64,000 nucleotides of DNA from IMG/VR virus record IMGVR_UViG_3300017917_005108, positions 62,001-126,000 of that record; one strand, written 5' to 3'. The notes under the pieces were generated by a model that was not told where the DNA came from, made no database searches, and saw nothing but the letters and a program-made list of their open reading frames with translations. This document shows, in pieces, positions 15,700-23,441 of this stretch. The first letter of the stretch is position 1. Each line of letters starts with the position of its first letter. The position numbers were made by a program, and so were the translations under genes. The DNA comes from a virus.

Positions 15700-16544
15700 A
15701 AATTAGCTTTAAGCTGTTTTACTGCTTGTTCTACTGAACTAAATGTATCAGATAAACTATAACCTATGTTAGAAATTTTAGTTGAAGATAGTACGCAGTT
15801 TGATCTGCCAGCTATAATATTAAGGTCTTTTATTTCCACAAATCTCCAATTAGGGTTAACAAGATTATTCTTTTTAAATATTTCAATAATTTGTTGAGCA
15901 TTAATTTTCTGTGAATTAACTACATTAAAGATACCTGGATAAAACTTGTTAATCATTTTGTATATAAAGTTGCAAAGATCATTGACATTAGTCAAGCTAT
16001 TATCAAAACTAATTAGATCGTTATACTTATATAATTTATAGAGATAGTTTTTATTCTCAGGGTTACCGTCAAAAGGCATTCTAATTCTAAGTATAGAAGA
16101 GTTTGTGAAGTCAAATATGGTTTCAAGAATATGCTTTGTCTTTGAATAAAAACTTGAATCGGGATTAAAGAGGCCAAAATTAGGAATGTCATTTTCTGTA
16201 AACTGTTTCTCGTACCCAGTATATATACACCCACTAGATACACATATATGATTAATCTTATACTCTGTACAGAGCTTGTTAATTAATAGACCTATTTTTA
16301 CGTTATAATAATAACACAATTCTTTATTTGACTCACATCCATCTACATTAGGCGATCCTGTATATCCACTGCAATTAACTACACAGTCAAAAACACCATT
16401 AGAAAGTATTCTTCTCAATTCAGATTCAGAAGTATAATCTAAGATTTTTTGTGAATATGCTGTTACTACAACATTCTTTTCTTCTAGAAATGTCTTAAGT
16501 TTTGAGCCTATATAGCCAAGGCCTAAAATAAGTACTCGAGGCAT
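15696..16544 (-). CDS. NAD(P)-dependent sugar epimerase/reductase (RmlD/SDR-like)
   Basis: 282 aa. An N-terminal Rossmann motif VLILGLGYIGSKL (GxGxxG) binds the dinucleotide. A Ser-Ser-Gly-Cys strand ICVSSGCIYTGY follows, and the YSKTKHILE segment around residue 150 gives the Tyr-x-x-x-Lys catalytic pair of short-chain dehydrogenases. The overall plan resembles dTDP-4-dehydrorhamnose reductase, which makes a nucleotide sugar. It may feed the phage glycosyltransferases. It starts a short early operon with the 96-aa gene. Confidence 0.7.
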   Translation of the reverse strand: MPRVLILGLGYIGSKLKTFLEEKNVVVTAYSQKILDYTSESELRRILSNGVFDCVVNCSGYTGSPNVDGCESNKELCYYYNVKIGLLINKLCTEYKINHICVSSGCIYTGYEKQFTENDIPNFGLFNPDSSFYSKTKHILETIFDFTNSSILRIRMPFDGNPENKNYLYKLYKYNDLISFDNSLTNVNDLCNFIYKMINKFYPGIFNVVNSQKINAQQIIEIFKKNNLVNPNWRFVEIKDLNIIAGRSNCVLSSTKISNIGYSLSDTFSSVEQAVKQLKANL

Positions 16545-16550
16545 TAGAAT

Positions 16551-16578
16551 AGTTTAAAGTATAAAAAAACTATATCAA
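16551..16578 (-). promoter_or_regulatory. early promoter
   Basis: TTGATA (16578-16573), 16 bp, TAAACT (16556-16551), then ATTCTA and ATG at 16544. The -10 is weak but all spacings match the family exactly. Confidence 0.55.
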
Positions 16579-16895
16579 CTATCTTCTCTATTATTACAAT
16601 GTATAAAGAATTTATTAACTAACGTAGCAAGAGAATCGGCTTCTTGCTGATTGTGTGCAGATATAATATTGATTGGCTCACCGTTTTCAGTATAACCTAA
16701 AATAATAAAACAGTTTAAAAACTCTTGAATAGTGTTAGTTAATGCTTCTAGATCTTTACGCTTCTCAACCTTTTCTTTAAGCTTTCCAGATAGAAAATTA
16801 TAAATCGCTTTGTTTGTAAGTTCTTTTACTTCTTCGTGTTTTGAAGGGTCAAAGTCGTTTAAATCACTTTGCGAGTTCTTTTGGTTCTTCTTCAT
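16575..16895 (-). CDS. conserved T4-like hypothetical protein
   Basis: 106 aa. A charged N-terminus precedes helix KAIYNFLSGKLKEKVEKRKDLEAL, then LNCFIILGYTENGEPINIISAHNQQEADSLATLVNKFF. The same pattern (strand FIILGYD.NG.P followed by a helix with QQ.AD.L...L..F) occurs in small proteins next to the clamp gene of marine T4-like phages, from memory. Function is unknown. It overlaps the upstream gene by 32 bp and shares its operon with gp45. Confidence 0.55.
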   Translation of the reverse strand: MKKNQKNSQSDLNDFDPSKHEEVKELTNKAIYNFLSGKLKEKVEKRKDLEALTNTIQEFLNCFIILGYTENGEPINIISAHNQQEADSLATLVNKFFIHCNNREDS

Positions 16896-17247
16896 TTAAA
16901 GTATTTAATGATCTATTACTGCTATATCTGTTTTTTCCAGGGTAGTCAGAATTACAAATACCATGTTTTATAAGAAAATCTACAACTACTTGCATACTGT
17001 CAGTCTTTAGGTAGAAGTTCTTTGGTATATTAACACCACCGTCATCTAATTCAAAAAGCGTTTCACCAATTTCTGTTTTATTTGTATAACAAGTACAAAT
17101 AACAGAGTTAAAGCTAGGATTTATCATTACTGTCCATCTTCTAGGATCTGCCTTGCTATATACAGAGAATAATCTTATTACAACAAAACCATTATCTCTA
17201 AGTCTTTTGATAAAATACCCTGGTGTTCTTAATTTATTTTTTGACAT
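16864..17247 (-). CDS. conserved hypothetical protein next to sliding clamp
   Basis: 127 aa. The core RTPGYFIKRLRDNGFVVIRLF and ADPRRWTVMINPSFNSVICTCY form an alpha-beta domain. The C-terminus is Ser/Asn-rich and charged. It begins 2 bp after the gp45 stop, so it is almost certainly co-transcribed with the clamp. A role in replication or late transcription is possible by position only. Confidence 0.55.
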   Translation of the reverse strand: MSKNKLRTPGYFIKRLRDNGFVVIRLFSVYSKADPRRWTVMINPSFNSVICTCYTNKTEIGETLFELDDGGVNIPKNFYLKTDSMQVVVDFLIKHGICNSDYPGKNRYSSNRSLNTLNEEEPKELAK

Positions 17248-17248
17248 A

Positions 17249-17980
17249 TTAATTAGCTAATGCTGAAACAATAAACTTAATATCTGTATTAGGTAGGTTT
17301 GTTTCAAACACATATACTCCTATTTTTGTAGAAAATGAACATTTTAAGTCTTTGAATCTCATAGAAGAAATTATTCTAAAAATTTCAAAGTTCAACGGCG
17401 TGGGTATGGCTAGCTGTGGCCCAGTATAATCAGAAGAAATCTGTAGACCATATGAGTCTACATTTGGCCTTGTCTTGTCTGTTAATTCACCAGTAACAAA
17501 ATTATCCTTAAAGCTAAGATATATCTTATTAGTATCTGTGGCTATAGAACTTCCTTTAATTAACTTAATCAAATCTGCATACGTAAGAGTGAATTTACCG
17601 TCAAACTGCAGGTTATTAAGTTTATCCATGCTAAGTTTTGGTACAGTAATAATGCCGTTCTCAAACAAATGGTATTTAAATCTGACATCTGCAGATTTGT
17701 AAGATAGAGAATTATTATCAAGCGTTAACTCAATACTATCTTTATCAATAACTGAAATAATACGTGTAAGCTTTGATAGGTCAGGTATATTAAGCGTTGT
17801 ATCGACTAGCTCGTCTTCTGTGGTATACTGTGCATTTAATATAATTGTATTATCTGAGGTTGAGATAAGTGTTGAGATTTTTTTATCTTTTAGCTTAAAG
17901 ACAGCGCTATTAGTAACCTTGCTTACTGGTATTAGAAAGTTATTTAAAAACCCGTTTCTATCTTTAACTGAAACAATCAT
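17249..17980 (-). CDS. 45: sliding clamp gp45
   Basis: 243 aa (T4 gp45 is 228). Two repeats of the clamp fold can be read: FKLKDKKISTLISTSDNTIILNAQY in the first half and YADLIKLIKGSSIATDTNKIYLSFKDNFVTGELTD in the second, with the C-terminal FEIFRIISSMRFKDLKCSFSTKIGVYVFE typical of T4-like clamps. The trimeric ring tethers gp43 polymerase to DNA and, with gp33 and gp55, activates late promoters in T4. An early promoter overlaps the end of the upstream gene. Confidence 0.85.
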   Translation of the reverse strand: MIVSVKDRNGFLNNFLIPVSKVTNSAVFKLKDKKISTLISTSDNTIILNAQYTTEDELVDTTLNIPDLSKLTRIISVIDKDSIELTLDNNSLSYKSADVRFKYHLFENGIITVPKLSMDKLNNLQFDGKFTLTYADLIKLIKGSSIATDTNKIYLSFKDNFVTGELTDKTRPNVDSYGLQISSDYTGPQLAIPTPLNFEIFRIISSMRFKDLKCSFSTKIGVYVFETNLPNTDIKFIVSALAN

Positions 17981-17987
17981 TTAAACT

Positions 17988-18015
17988 ATTCTAAAATAAA
18001 ATTTTAGAAGATCAA
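17988..18015 (-). promoter_or_regulatory. early promoter of gp45
   Basis: TTGATC (18015-18010), 16 bp, TAGAAT (17993-17988), then AGTTTAA and ATG at 17980. The -35 lies inside the last codons of the upstream gene. Confidence 0.6.
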
Positions 18016-18464
18016 CTGTCTTGATTGCTCAGAATCTTATCCAGCTTGTTCTCTAATGATTCTACTTTAACTAAAAGTTTGTCGACAATATTATAAATTT
18101 TCTGCGCTGTTGCACTGTTATCAAAATCAAACTCCAATTGATTACTATCTACTCCTGGTTGTTGATATGTAATATTAGCGCTTTGTTCTATAATATTATT
18201 ATTTGGTTGTTGATAGATTGTTGCAGCAGGTTGAACGTAAGCTGAGGGTTGAGATTGCTGTCTAGGTACAGAAATCTGTACACTTTGACGGGGTACAGGA
18301 ATAGACTTAACAACCTCTACCGGGTTCATAGTTAACCCTTGTAATGTTGGGTTTTTGTCTATAACTCTACTATCAAGATCTTTAAGAGCACCTAAGTTTT
18401 GACCAATAAATTGAATAGTGGCCAATCTTACTTCTTCAGCTGTAGGTTCTCTAAATGCTGTCAT
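18012..18464 (-). CDS. hypothetical protein with disordered Gln-rich centre
   Basis: 150 aa. A helical N-terminus (EVRLATIQFIGQNLGALKDLD) and a C-terminal helix beginning LEFDFDNSATAQKIYNIVDKLLVKVESLENKLDKIL flank a Gln/Pro/Tyr-rich linker. The C-terminal coiled coil could mediate assembly. Lying between gp32 and gp45, it is a positional candidate for a replication or late-transcription accessory such as gp33, but no motif proves this. Confidence 0.55.
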   Translation of the reverse strand: MTAFREPTAEEVRLATIQFIGQNLGALKDLDSRVIDKNPTLQGLTMNPVEVVKSIPVPRQSVQISVPRQQSQPSAYVQPAATIYQQPNNNIIEQSANITYQQPGVDSNQLEFDFDNSATAQKIYNIVDKLLVKVESLENKLDKILSNQDS

Positions 18465-18466
18465 TA

Positions 18467-19333
18467 TTATAGATCTTCAAGCAGTTTCTGTAAAGATTCA
18501 TCTTCTGCAGTTGAAGTGCTAGATGGCTTAGTAGTCTCAACCTTTACAGCTTCTGTCTTCGGTGTAGGAAGACTAGCATTTTTAGTCTTTGCTGATTCGT
18601 CTTTTTCAACTACATCAACATCTACGTTGCAATGATAATGCTTGCTGAGTAGATCTTTTAATTCATCATACGACTTAACAGTAAGGTATGATTCAAGATC
18701 AAATACACTGTTATAAATCTTGCTATATGAATCTTCATCTAGACCTTCAACTTCTTTAGGGGAGGTAAACTTAGAGGAAACATATGTAGGATAGTCACCC
18801 TGCTTTTCTACCTTAATCTTAAAGTTTACGCCTTTAGGGCTTAAATCAAAAATACGAGGGCCAAGTTCTTCTGCTTCTTCACCCTGCATTGCATCCATAA
18901 TAATCTTATGAAGCTGGCGACCAAAACGAAGAATTTTAACTTTATTGTTATTCTCTTCGTTCACTGGGTCATTGATAACATAACAGTTAACAAGCCAACG
19001 CTCTGTACGTACAATGCCTTTTGCCTTTTCCTTCTCCTTATCAGTACCGTTTCTTAAGATTCTATAACGCTCCTCAGCAATAGGATCACGCTGATTCCAG
19101 GTGGTAGGGCTTACTGCAGTAATAAGCTGACCAGTAGAAAAGCTATTCCAGCCATAGGAATAGTAGTGCAAAAAGGTTTTAGTAGGATCCTTGGTAAAGG
19201 GTAGAAGTCTAACCGTATAAGTATTGCCTACCTCAGTGCGTAAAAAGTCCTTAATCTTATTTGAACTATTGCTAGTTTCTTTAGTGAGAGCCGATCTAAT
19301 GCTTTCAAACATCGAGTTGGTAATGGAATTCAT
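18467..19333 (-). CDS. 32: single-stranded DNA-binding protein gp32, lacking the zinc ligands
   Basis: 288 aa (T4 gp32 is 301). The OB-fold core is recognisable: VRLLPFTKDPTKTFLHYYSYGW, then RYRILRNGTDKEKEKAKGIVRTERWLVNCYVI, KILRFGRQLHKII and FDLSPKGVNFKIKVEKQGDYPTY. T4-type proteins carry a zinc site with a CPxT...CPxC pattern; here the matching stretch is SPTTWNQRDPIAE with no cysteine, so zinc binding is probably lost. The C-terminal tail is Thr/Ser-rich then acidic (EDESLQKLLEDL), as expected for partner contacts. It coats ssDNA in replication and recombination. Confidence 0.88.
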   Translation of the reverse strand: MNSITNSMFESIRSALTKETSNSSNKIKDFLRTEVGNTYTVRLLPFTKDPTKTFLHYYSYGWNSFSTGQLITAVSPTTWNQRDPIAEERYRILRNGTDKEKEKAKGIVRTERWLVNCYVINDPVNEENNNKVKILRFGRQLHKIIMDAMQGEEAEELGPRIFDLSPKGVNFKIKVEKQGDYPTYVSSKFTSPKEVEGLDEDSYSKIYNSVFDLESYLTVKSYDELKDLLSKHYHCNVDVDVVEKDESAKTKNASLPTPKTEAVKVETTKPSSTSTAEDESLQKLLEDL

Positions 19334-19339
19334 ATTAAA

Positions 19340-19367
19340 ATAATAGTATATAGAGAGATAATATCAA
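19340..19367 (-). promoter_or_regulatory. early promoter of gp32
   Basis: TTGATA (19367-19362), 16 bp, TATTAT (19345-19340), then TTTAAT and ATG at 19333, exactly 6 nt. A long leader with autoregulatory pseudoknot, as in T4 gene 32, is therefore unlikely from this promoter. Confidence 0.6.
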
Positions 19368-20005
19368 GCATTTTCTTTAATTTTTTTTATACCTTGTTCT
19401 ACAAAAACTTTACACTTTTTAGAATTTAGAAACTTTACCTTAAAAGTGTCAAAATTATTAACAAAATCCTCACCAAGCATAAATCTAACTACTTCTAAAT
19501 CTGATTTTTTAAAATTTTTTTCAAATGTATTAAAACCAAATAATGAATAAATGTTAATTTTTCTTTCTTTTAAGTGTATTAAGAAATAATGTAAATTGTT
19601 AGATACTTTATCAGTATATAGTTCTAATGGAATGTTTTCTTTACTGCAAAACTCTCTTATAAAAAGAAGAGAATTTTTTGTAAAAGCTAACTGTTCATCT
19701 GAATCGGGGTCAAGCTTTTCTCTTTGTTTTTGTACAATTGTATATGCTTTAGTAGCTTTTAATGTAGAGAAGTGTTTAAGATCTAAAAACGGCGAATCTT
19801 TATACACAATAAATGATGCACTAAAAAAATCTTCAGGCTTAACTTCTTTATTTCTATTGAAGAAATTAACTATCTTTTTCAAATATACAAATGCTTCGTC
19901 GTTTAAAGTAGAAAAATCTTTTCTAAGCTTATAAGGCTTATTATTATTTGATCTTAAGACTTTTAGATATGTGTTGTATATGTACTTGTCGAAATCTGTT
20001 ACCAT
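19364..20005 (-). CDS. 59: helicase loader, gp59-like
   Basis: 213 aa (T4 gp59 is 217). All-helical, with the order of segments seen in gp59: YNTYLKVLRSNNNKPYKLRKDF, a second domain EDFFSASFIVYKDSPFLDL followed by AYTIVQKQREKL, and a C-terminal part with LHYFLIHLKERKINIYSLFGF, comparable to the ISFETFILLD region. It sits immediately upstream of gp32, the same adjacency as in T4. Gp59 loads gp41 helicase onto gp32-coated forks. Similarity is moderate and by eye. Confidence 0.55.
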   Translation of the reverse strand: MVTDFDKYIYNTYLKVLRSNNNKPYKLRKDFSTLNDEAFVYLKKIVNFFNRNKEVKPEDFFSASFIVYKDSPFLDLKHFSTLKATKAYTIVQKQREKLDPDSDEQLAFTKNSLLFIREFCSKENIPLELYTDKVSNNLHYFLIHLKERKINIYSLFGFNTFEKNFKKSDLEVVRFMLGEDFVNNFDTFKVKFLNSKKCKVFVEQGIKKIKENA

Positions 20006-20208
20006 TTATAATACTTCCACTTGTTCCTAAGAACTTGTGGCTTTATCTTTTTCAGCATGCTTGGTTTGAGGTATGTACGTTTAAGGCGAAGCTCTTCCAT
20101 AATAAAAGATCTGCTTACTTCGCTTGAAAACTTTTTTAACATTCTTTCAAAATATTCTTTATCAGAACATCTTTCTTTCTTTAATTTTACTTCGGCTTTT
20201 ATAATCAT
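19999..20208 (-). CDS. ribosomal protein bS21-like
   Basis: 69 aa, basic. The core EYFERMLKKFSSEVSRSFI then EELRLKRTYLKPSMLKKIK follows the bS21 pattern: sF-x-x-aL-x-x-Fkr-x-v-x-x-x-gil-x-E-x-r-x-r-x-x-Y-x-KPS-x-x-rk. The length matches bacterial bS21 (about 70 aa). bS21 sits on the 30S platform near the anti-Shine-Dalgarno end of 16S rRNA and affects start-site choice. Phage-borne bS21 is known in marine phages, including pelagiphages. Here it lies between two replication genes and overlaps both by 4-7 bp. Its possible link to leaderless mRNA is treated as a finding. Confidence 0.72.
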   Translation of the reverse strand: MIIKAEVKLKKERCSDKEYFERMLKKFSSEVSRSFIMEELRLKRTYLKPSMLKKIKPQVLRNKWKYYKW

Positions 20209-20480
20209 ATTGAGTTAAAGTTTTTGGAATTTATAAATTTCATTATATATTTACTCTTATACAATGTTGAATCAAATTGTAAAAAGTACTTAAGAGCATA
20301 GTAGTCATTTTTAAAGTCGCAATAATTCTTTAAAAGATCTCTGAATTTTTTATTTTTTAGTACAAGTAAGAATACATTAGCTAGATTCAATTTTTTTGTA
20401 TCAAGTAGTGTACAGAATGTACAGAAAGACAAGAAAAGATGATTTACTTCGTAGTGTGTTATTTTTTCTGATGGGTCCAT
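20205..20480 (-). CDS. hypothetical protein
   Basis: 91 aa, helical and aromatic-rich (HLFLSFCTFCTLLDTKKLNLANVFLLVLKN; KYIMKFINSKNF). No family was recognised. It overlaps the bS21-like gene by 4 bp and begins 1 bp after the DHH gene stop, so it belongs to the same early transcript. Confidence 0.55.
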   Translation of the reverse strand: MDPSEKITHYEVNHLFLSFCTFCTLLDTKKLNLANVFLLVLKNKKFRDLLKNYCDFKNDYYALKYFLQFDSTLYKSKYIMKFINSKNFNSI

Positions 20481-20481
20481 T

Positions 20482-21384
20482 TTAGTTTACCGGATAAAGA
20501 AGTTTTGTAATGTTAAGGAAGTTATCATTAACAGTTCCACCTGCTACAAATGCATCACCACCTCCATTAAAAAGTTTTTTAGCAAAATTTCCTAAATGAA
20601 CATCTACGCTTTTCTTTTTTCTTATACTTAGATTATTTGTTTTTAAATTTACACTTATTACTATATCACAATTATACTTGTCAATCACCATTCTACATAT
20701 CTCTGAAGGGTGTAGCTCGTTAAATGTACTGCATACAGAATACTGCTTACCGCCAATTTTTAAATCGCCCTTAAAAATTTTCAAAGAATTAAAGTGTTCA
20801 TTTAGTTCATCGGTACATATTTTTACAAGAGACTGCTGACCTGTAGTAAATTTAGTAAAGCCATTACTAAACAAGTTATAAAAAGCTTTTGCTTTTTCAC
20901 CTACTAGTGTCCAATACAAGCAATTAAGCTGTAGTGTTTCAGGAAATTTTAGCTCATAGCTATCATAGTCGTCAATTAAAATTAATAACTTCTTTTGTTC
21001 GGGTGTGAGCGGTGTTTTAAATTTTTCTTTTAATTTTTTATAAATTAAGATAGTACAGCTTGAATATTCCTGTGATTCATTTTTAAGGTTTTTTGTGATT
21101 ATATCTTTTTCAGATGAAATAATTCTGTGGTTAATGTAGACTACATTAGGCAAATCTATAATATCTTTACAGCTTTCAATAACAGCTAAATCGCAAATAT
21201 AAATTTTTTTATATTCGTCTTTATTTTTTAACTGTGAAAATTCGTCTCTAAATTTTTTTTCTGTTGTTTGTATAACTTTAAAATCTTTACCAATAAAATT
21301 TCTAAACACATAGTACACACCTGCGCCATCTAAGTCTATATCTGTAAATAGAACTATACTAGGATTAGATGAGGTCTCCACCAT
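20482..21384 (-). CDS. DHH-type phosphoesterase, degenerate motifs
   Basis: 300 aa. The N-terminal part matches RecJ/nanoRNase-type DHH proteins: motif I LFTDIDLDGAG (DxDxDG), motif II KIYICDLAV, but motif III reads YINHRII instead of DHH. The C-terminal part has VDVHLGNFAKKLFNGGGDAFVAGG, the DHHA1-like GGG motif with the usual His replaced. Such proteins degrade ssDNA or short oligonucleotides with Mn2+. Loss of DHH suggests altered metal use or a non-catalytic role. The start may be the ATG at 21384 or the adjacent in-frame GTG at 21381, which fits the promoter spacing better. Confidence 0.65.
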   Translation of the reverse strand: MVETSSNPSIVLFTDIDLDGAGVYYVFRNFIGKDFKVIQTTEKKFRDEFSQLKNKDEYKKIYICDLAVIESCKDIIDLPNVVYINHRIISSEKDIITKNLKNESQEYSSCTILIYKKLKEKFKTPLTPEQKKLLILIDDYDSYELKFPETLQLNCLYWTLVGEKAKAFYNLFSNGFTKFTTGQQSLVKICTDELNEHFNSLKIFKGDLKIGGKQYSVCSTFNELHPSEICRMVIDKYNCDIVISVNLKTNNLSIRKKKSVDVHLGNFAKKLFNGGGDAFVAGGTVNDNFLNITKLLYPVN

Positions 21385-21387
21385 CTT

Positions 21388-21415
21388 ATCTTATATAAAG
21401 GAAGACCTAAATCAA
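21388..21415 (-). promoter_or_regulatory. early promoter of the DHH operon
   Basis: TTGATT (21415-21410), 16 bp, TAAGAT (21393-21388), then 3 nt to ATG at 21384 or 6 nt to GTG at 21381. It overlaps the helicase stop. Confidence 0.5.
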
Positions 21416-22737
21416 CTCAAGGATAGATTTGTAAGTGTTGATATTGAAGATGTTGAAGCTTCCGTTTCATTATTGATTTCATCTTCAGTTAATGTAAGAG
21501 TTGAGTAGTCAATGCGCATATTAACAGAGCCAAAGTTTGCACCAAATCTATTCTTCATCATACCCATCTTTATTACACCTAATTCTTTATCTGTATCTTC
21601 TTGCCAAATGCTTAATATTACGTCAGCAGTAAAGCCTAATCCCATAGATTCGGATAATGTCTTTAATCCGGGATCACTAACTTCATAGCCTTCTCTATTG
21701 AGCTGTGTAGCAGATATGACAGGAAAATTAAAGACATAGCTCAAAGCTCTCAACTGTTCTGTGACGTATTTAACTCTTTCATATGTGTTATTACCGATAG
21801 TAGTATGAAGAAGATTAACGTAGTCAACAACAAGAGCATCTATTTTAATGCCTTTATTTACAATCTTCTTAATGAATGCTTTTAGGTTATTTGTTGTTAT
21901 AGTCGATGGGGGGAATTCTTTAATAATAATCTTTGATGATGGATTGGTGTTTCTATAGTCCTGTAATTGTTGAAATAGTGTAGTAGATTCACTCTTAAGA
22001 TGGCTAAAAGGTATTTTTGTAATATTAGTACAAAGTCTTTTTGCGTATATCATTTCAGGCATCTCAAGAGATACAAGTAATACTGTCTTACCCTGTGATG
22101 CAATGTTTACTGCAATATTACCTAAGAAGATTGACTTACCGATATTAGTTTCACCTGCAAAAATATAAATAGATCTTCCACTTTCTAGAAAACCACCGCC
22201 AATCTTATCATCAAGCCATTTCCATTTAGAAGATATATAATTCTCTTGCTTATTTAAATCATCAATAATTTGGTTGGTATCTTCAAGCAAATCAAGTCCA
22301 ATATTTGTTGTTAATGATACGTTACAGGCTTTTTCAAATTTATCTAAAACTGCGCTTGTATCTACGGAGTTTTTATTAATATCGTCAACAACCTCAAGCA
22401 TTGTATAGTATACAGATTTCTCTTTTAAGAATGTCTCAGTATTAGAGTTTAATTCATCAGCATTTAAATTTTTATCAAAATTATTAAAACTATTGATTAC
22501 ATTTTTAAAGCTTGTTTTTAATTCTTCTGTAGTAAGATATGTCTTTATTTCTGTTGGTGTAGGCTTCACGCCTCTCTTTTGATAAAATTCTTTTATTACT
22601 GTAAAGATATTCTTTATATCTACATTTTTAAAATAAAGAGGCTTAACATAATCAATAATAGAAGCAAGATAAGTCTCATCAGTAAGAGACTTATACATAA
22701 TGACGTTCTCAAAAAAATCTAAATCAAGCTTCTGCAT
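21412..22737 (-). CDS. 41: replicative helicase gp41 (DnaB/RecA fold)
   Basis: 441 aa (T4 gp41 is 475). The N-terminal helical domain is followed by a RecA-fold motor: Walker A GETNIGKS at 195-202, the H1a-like LLVSLEMPEMIYAKRL, Walker B ALVVDYVNLL, motif H3 VISATQLNR, and an arginine-finger region with MGMMKNRFGANFGSVNMRI. It unwinds DNA 5' to 3' at the fork with the gp61-like primase and gp59-like loader found in this window. A TATAAT box lies 7 nt before ATG. Confidence 0.92.
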   Translation of the reverse strand: MQKLDLDFFENVIMYKSLTDETYLASIIDYVKPLYFKNVDIKNIFTVIKEFYQKRGVKPTPTEIKTYLTTEELKTSFKNVINSFNNFDKNLNADELNSNTETFLKEKSVYYTMLEVVDDINKNSVDTSAVLDKFEKACNVSLTTNIGLDLLEDTNQIIDDLNKQENYISSKWKWLDDKIGGGFLESGRSIYIFAGETNIGKSIFLGNIAVNIASQGKTVLLVSLEMPEMIYAKRLCTNITKIPFSHLKSESTTLFQQLQDYRNTNPSSKIIIKEFPPSTITTNNLKAFIKKIVNKGIKIDALVVDYVNLLHTTIGNNTYERVKYVTEQLRALSYVFNFPVISATQLNREGYEVSDPGLKTLSESMGLGFTADVILSIWQEDTDKELGVIKMGMMKNRFGANFGSVNMRIDYSTLTLTEDEINNETEASTSSISTLTNLSLS

Positions 22738-22744
22738 TATCTTT

Positions 22745-22750
22745 ATTATA
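22745..22750 (-). promoter_or_regulatory. possible -10 box of gp41
   Basis: TATAAT on the minus strand, 7 nt before ATG at 22737. No TTGATA-like -35 lies at the usual distance, so confidence is low. Confidence 0.3.
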
Positions 22751-23441
22751 TACCTAAACTAGAATATTCACTAAGAAATTTTTCCTGGCTCTGTGTAAAA
22801 GATGGGTCATTAGGATTTAATAAACCGGGTGATCTATGAATTACCCATATAGGATGAACACCAAGCTTTAATTTTTTGGAATTTGCATCTAAACTACTTG
22901 CAATATCGTAATGATGGAATTTATAATTTTCATTAAACTTCCATCCAGACTTTTTAATTTTTTTAGTATCAATACTTATAAACAGACCATCTAGAATTGC
23001 TACGCGTGAAGGAGTGGCGCCAAAAGTAGTCATAACTAACGATTCGTTATCTGCAAAATGGGCAACAGCTCCTCTAAGATTACCACTACCAAAGCCACCG
23101 CACATTAAATGCCATAAAGCTGGTCTTATTATTTTTGCATTCACACCGCCAGCAAGACCAACTATATCATATCTTGTATGAGCTGCTACAAGCTTATCTA
23201 CGACATTAAAGTCATCTATATAAACATCATCATGAACAAAAACTATATAATCATAATTTGAAATATTATCAAATAATTCTTTATTATATCTTACACTAAG
23301 GCCATCAGTGTTATTGCAAGCATAGTGTATATCAATATCGTGCTGTGTTTTTACTTTTTCTGTTATTTTAGATATACTGTTGTAGAAAAGAGTATTTTCT
23401 ATGCTTGGGCTTCTAGTAGCGCTAAAAAATGCTATCTTCAT
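22746..23441 (-). CDS. GT2-like glycosyltransferase
   Basis: 231 aa. The N-terminal strand KIAFFSATRSP and an Asn-Asn-Asp sugar-binding region precede YIVFVHDDVYIDD, which holds the DxD-like metal/nucleotide-sugar motif near residue 75. Later, LDGLFISIDTKKIKKSGWKFNE and FHHYDIASSLDANSKKLK resemble the acceptor half of small GT-A enzymes that bind a His-Tyr-Asp segment. It overlaps the amidotransferase gene by 4 bp, suggesting joint action in making or transferring an amino sugar. Acceptor unknown. Confidence 0.55.
   Translation of the reverse strand: MKIAFFSATRSPSIENTLFYNSISKITEKVKTQHDIDIHYACNNTDGLSVRYNKELFDNISNYDYIVFVHDDVYIDDFNVVDKLVAAHTRYDIVGLAGGVNAKIIRPALWHLMCGGFGSGNLRGAVAHFADNESLVMTTFGATPSRVAILDGLFISIDTKKIKKSGWKFNENYKFHHYDIASSLDANSKKLKLGVHPIWVIHRSPGLLNPNDPSFTQSQEKFLSEYSSLGI

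Noticed and set aside
18012-18464. gp33 late co-activator call
   Set aside because: Position between gp45 and gp32 is suggestive but no gp33 motif or clamp-binding tail can be seen.
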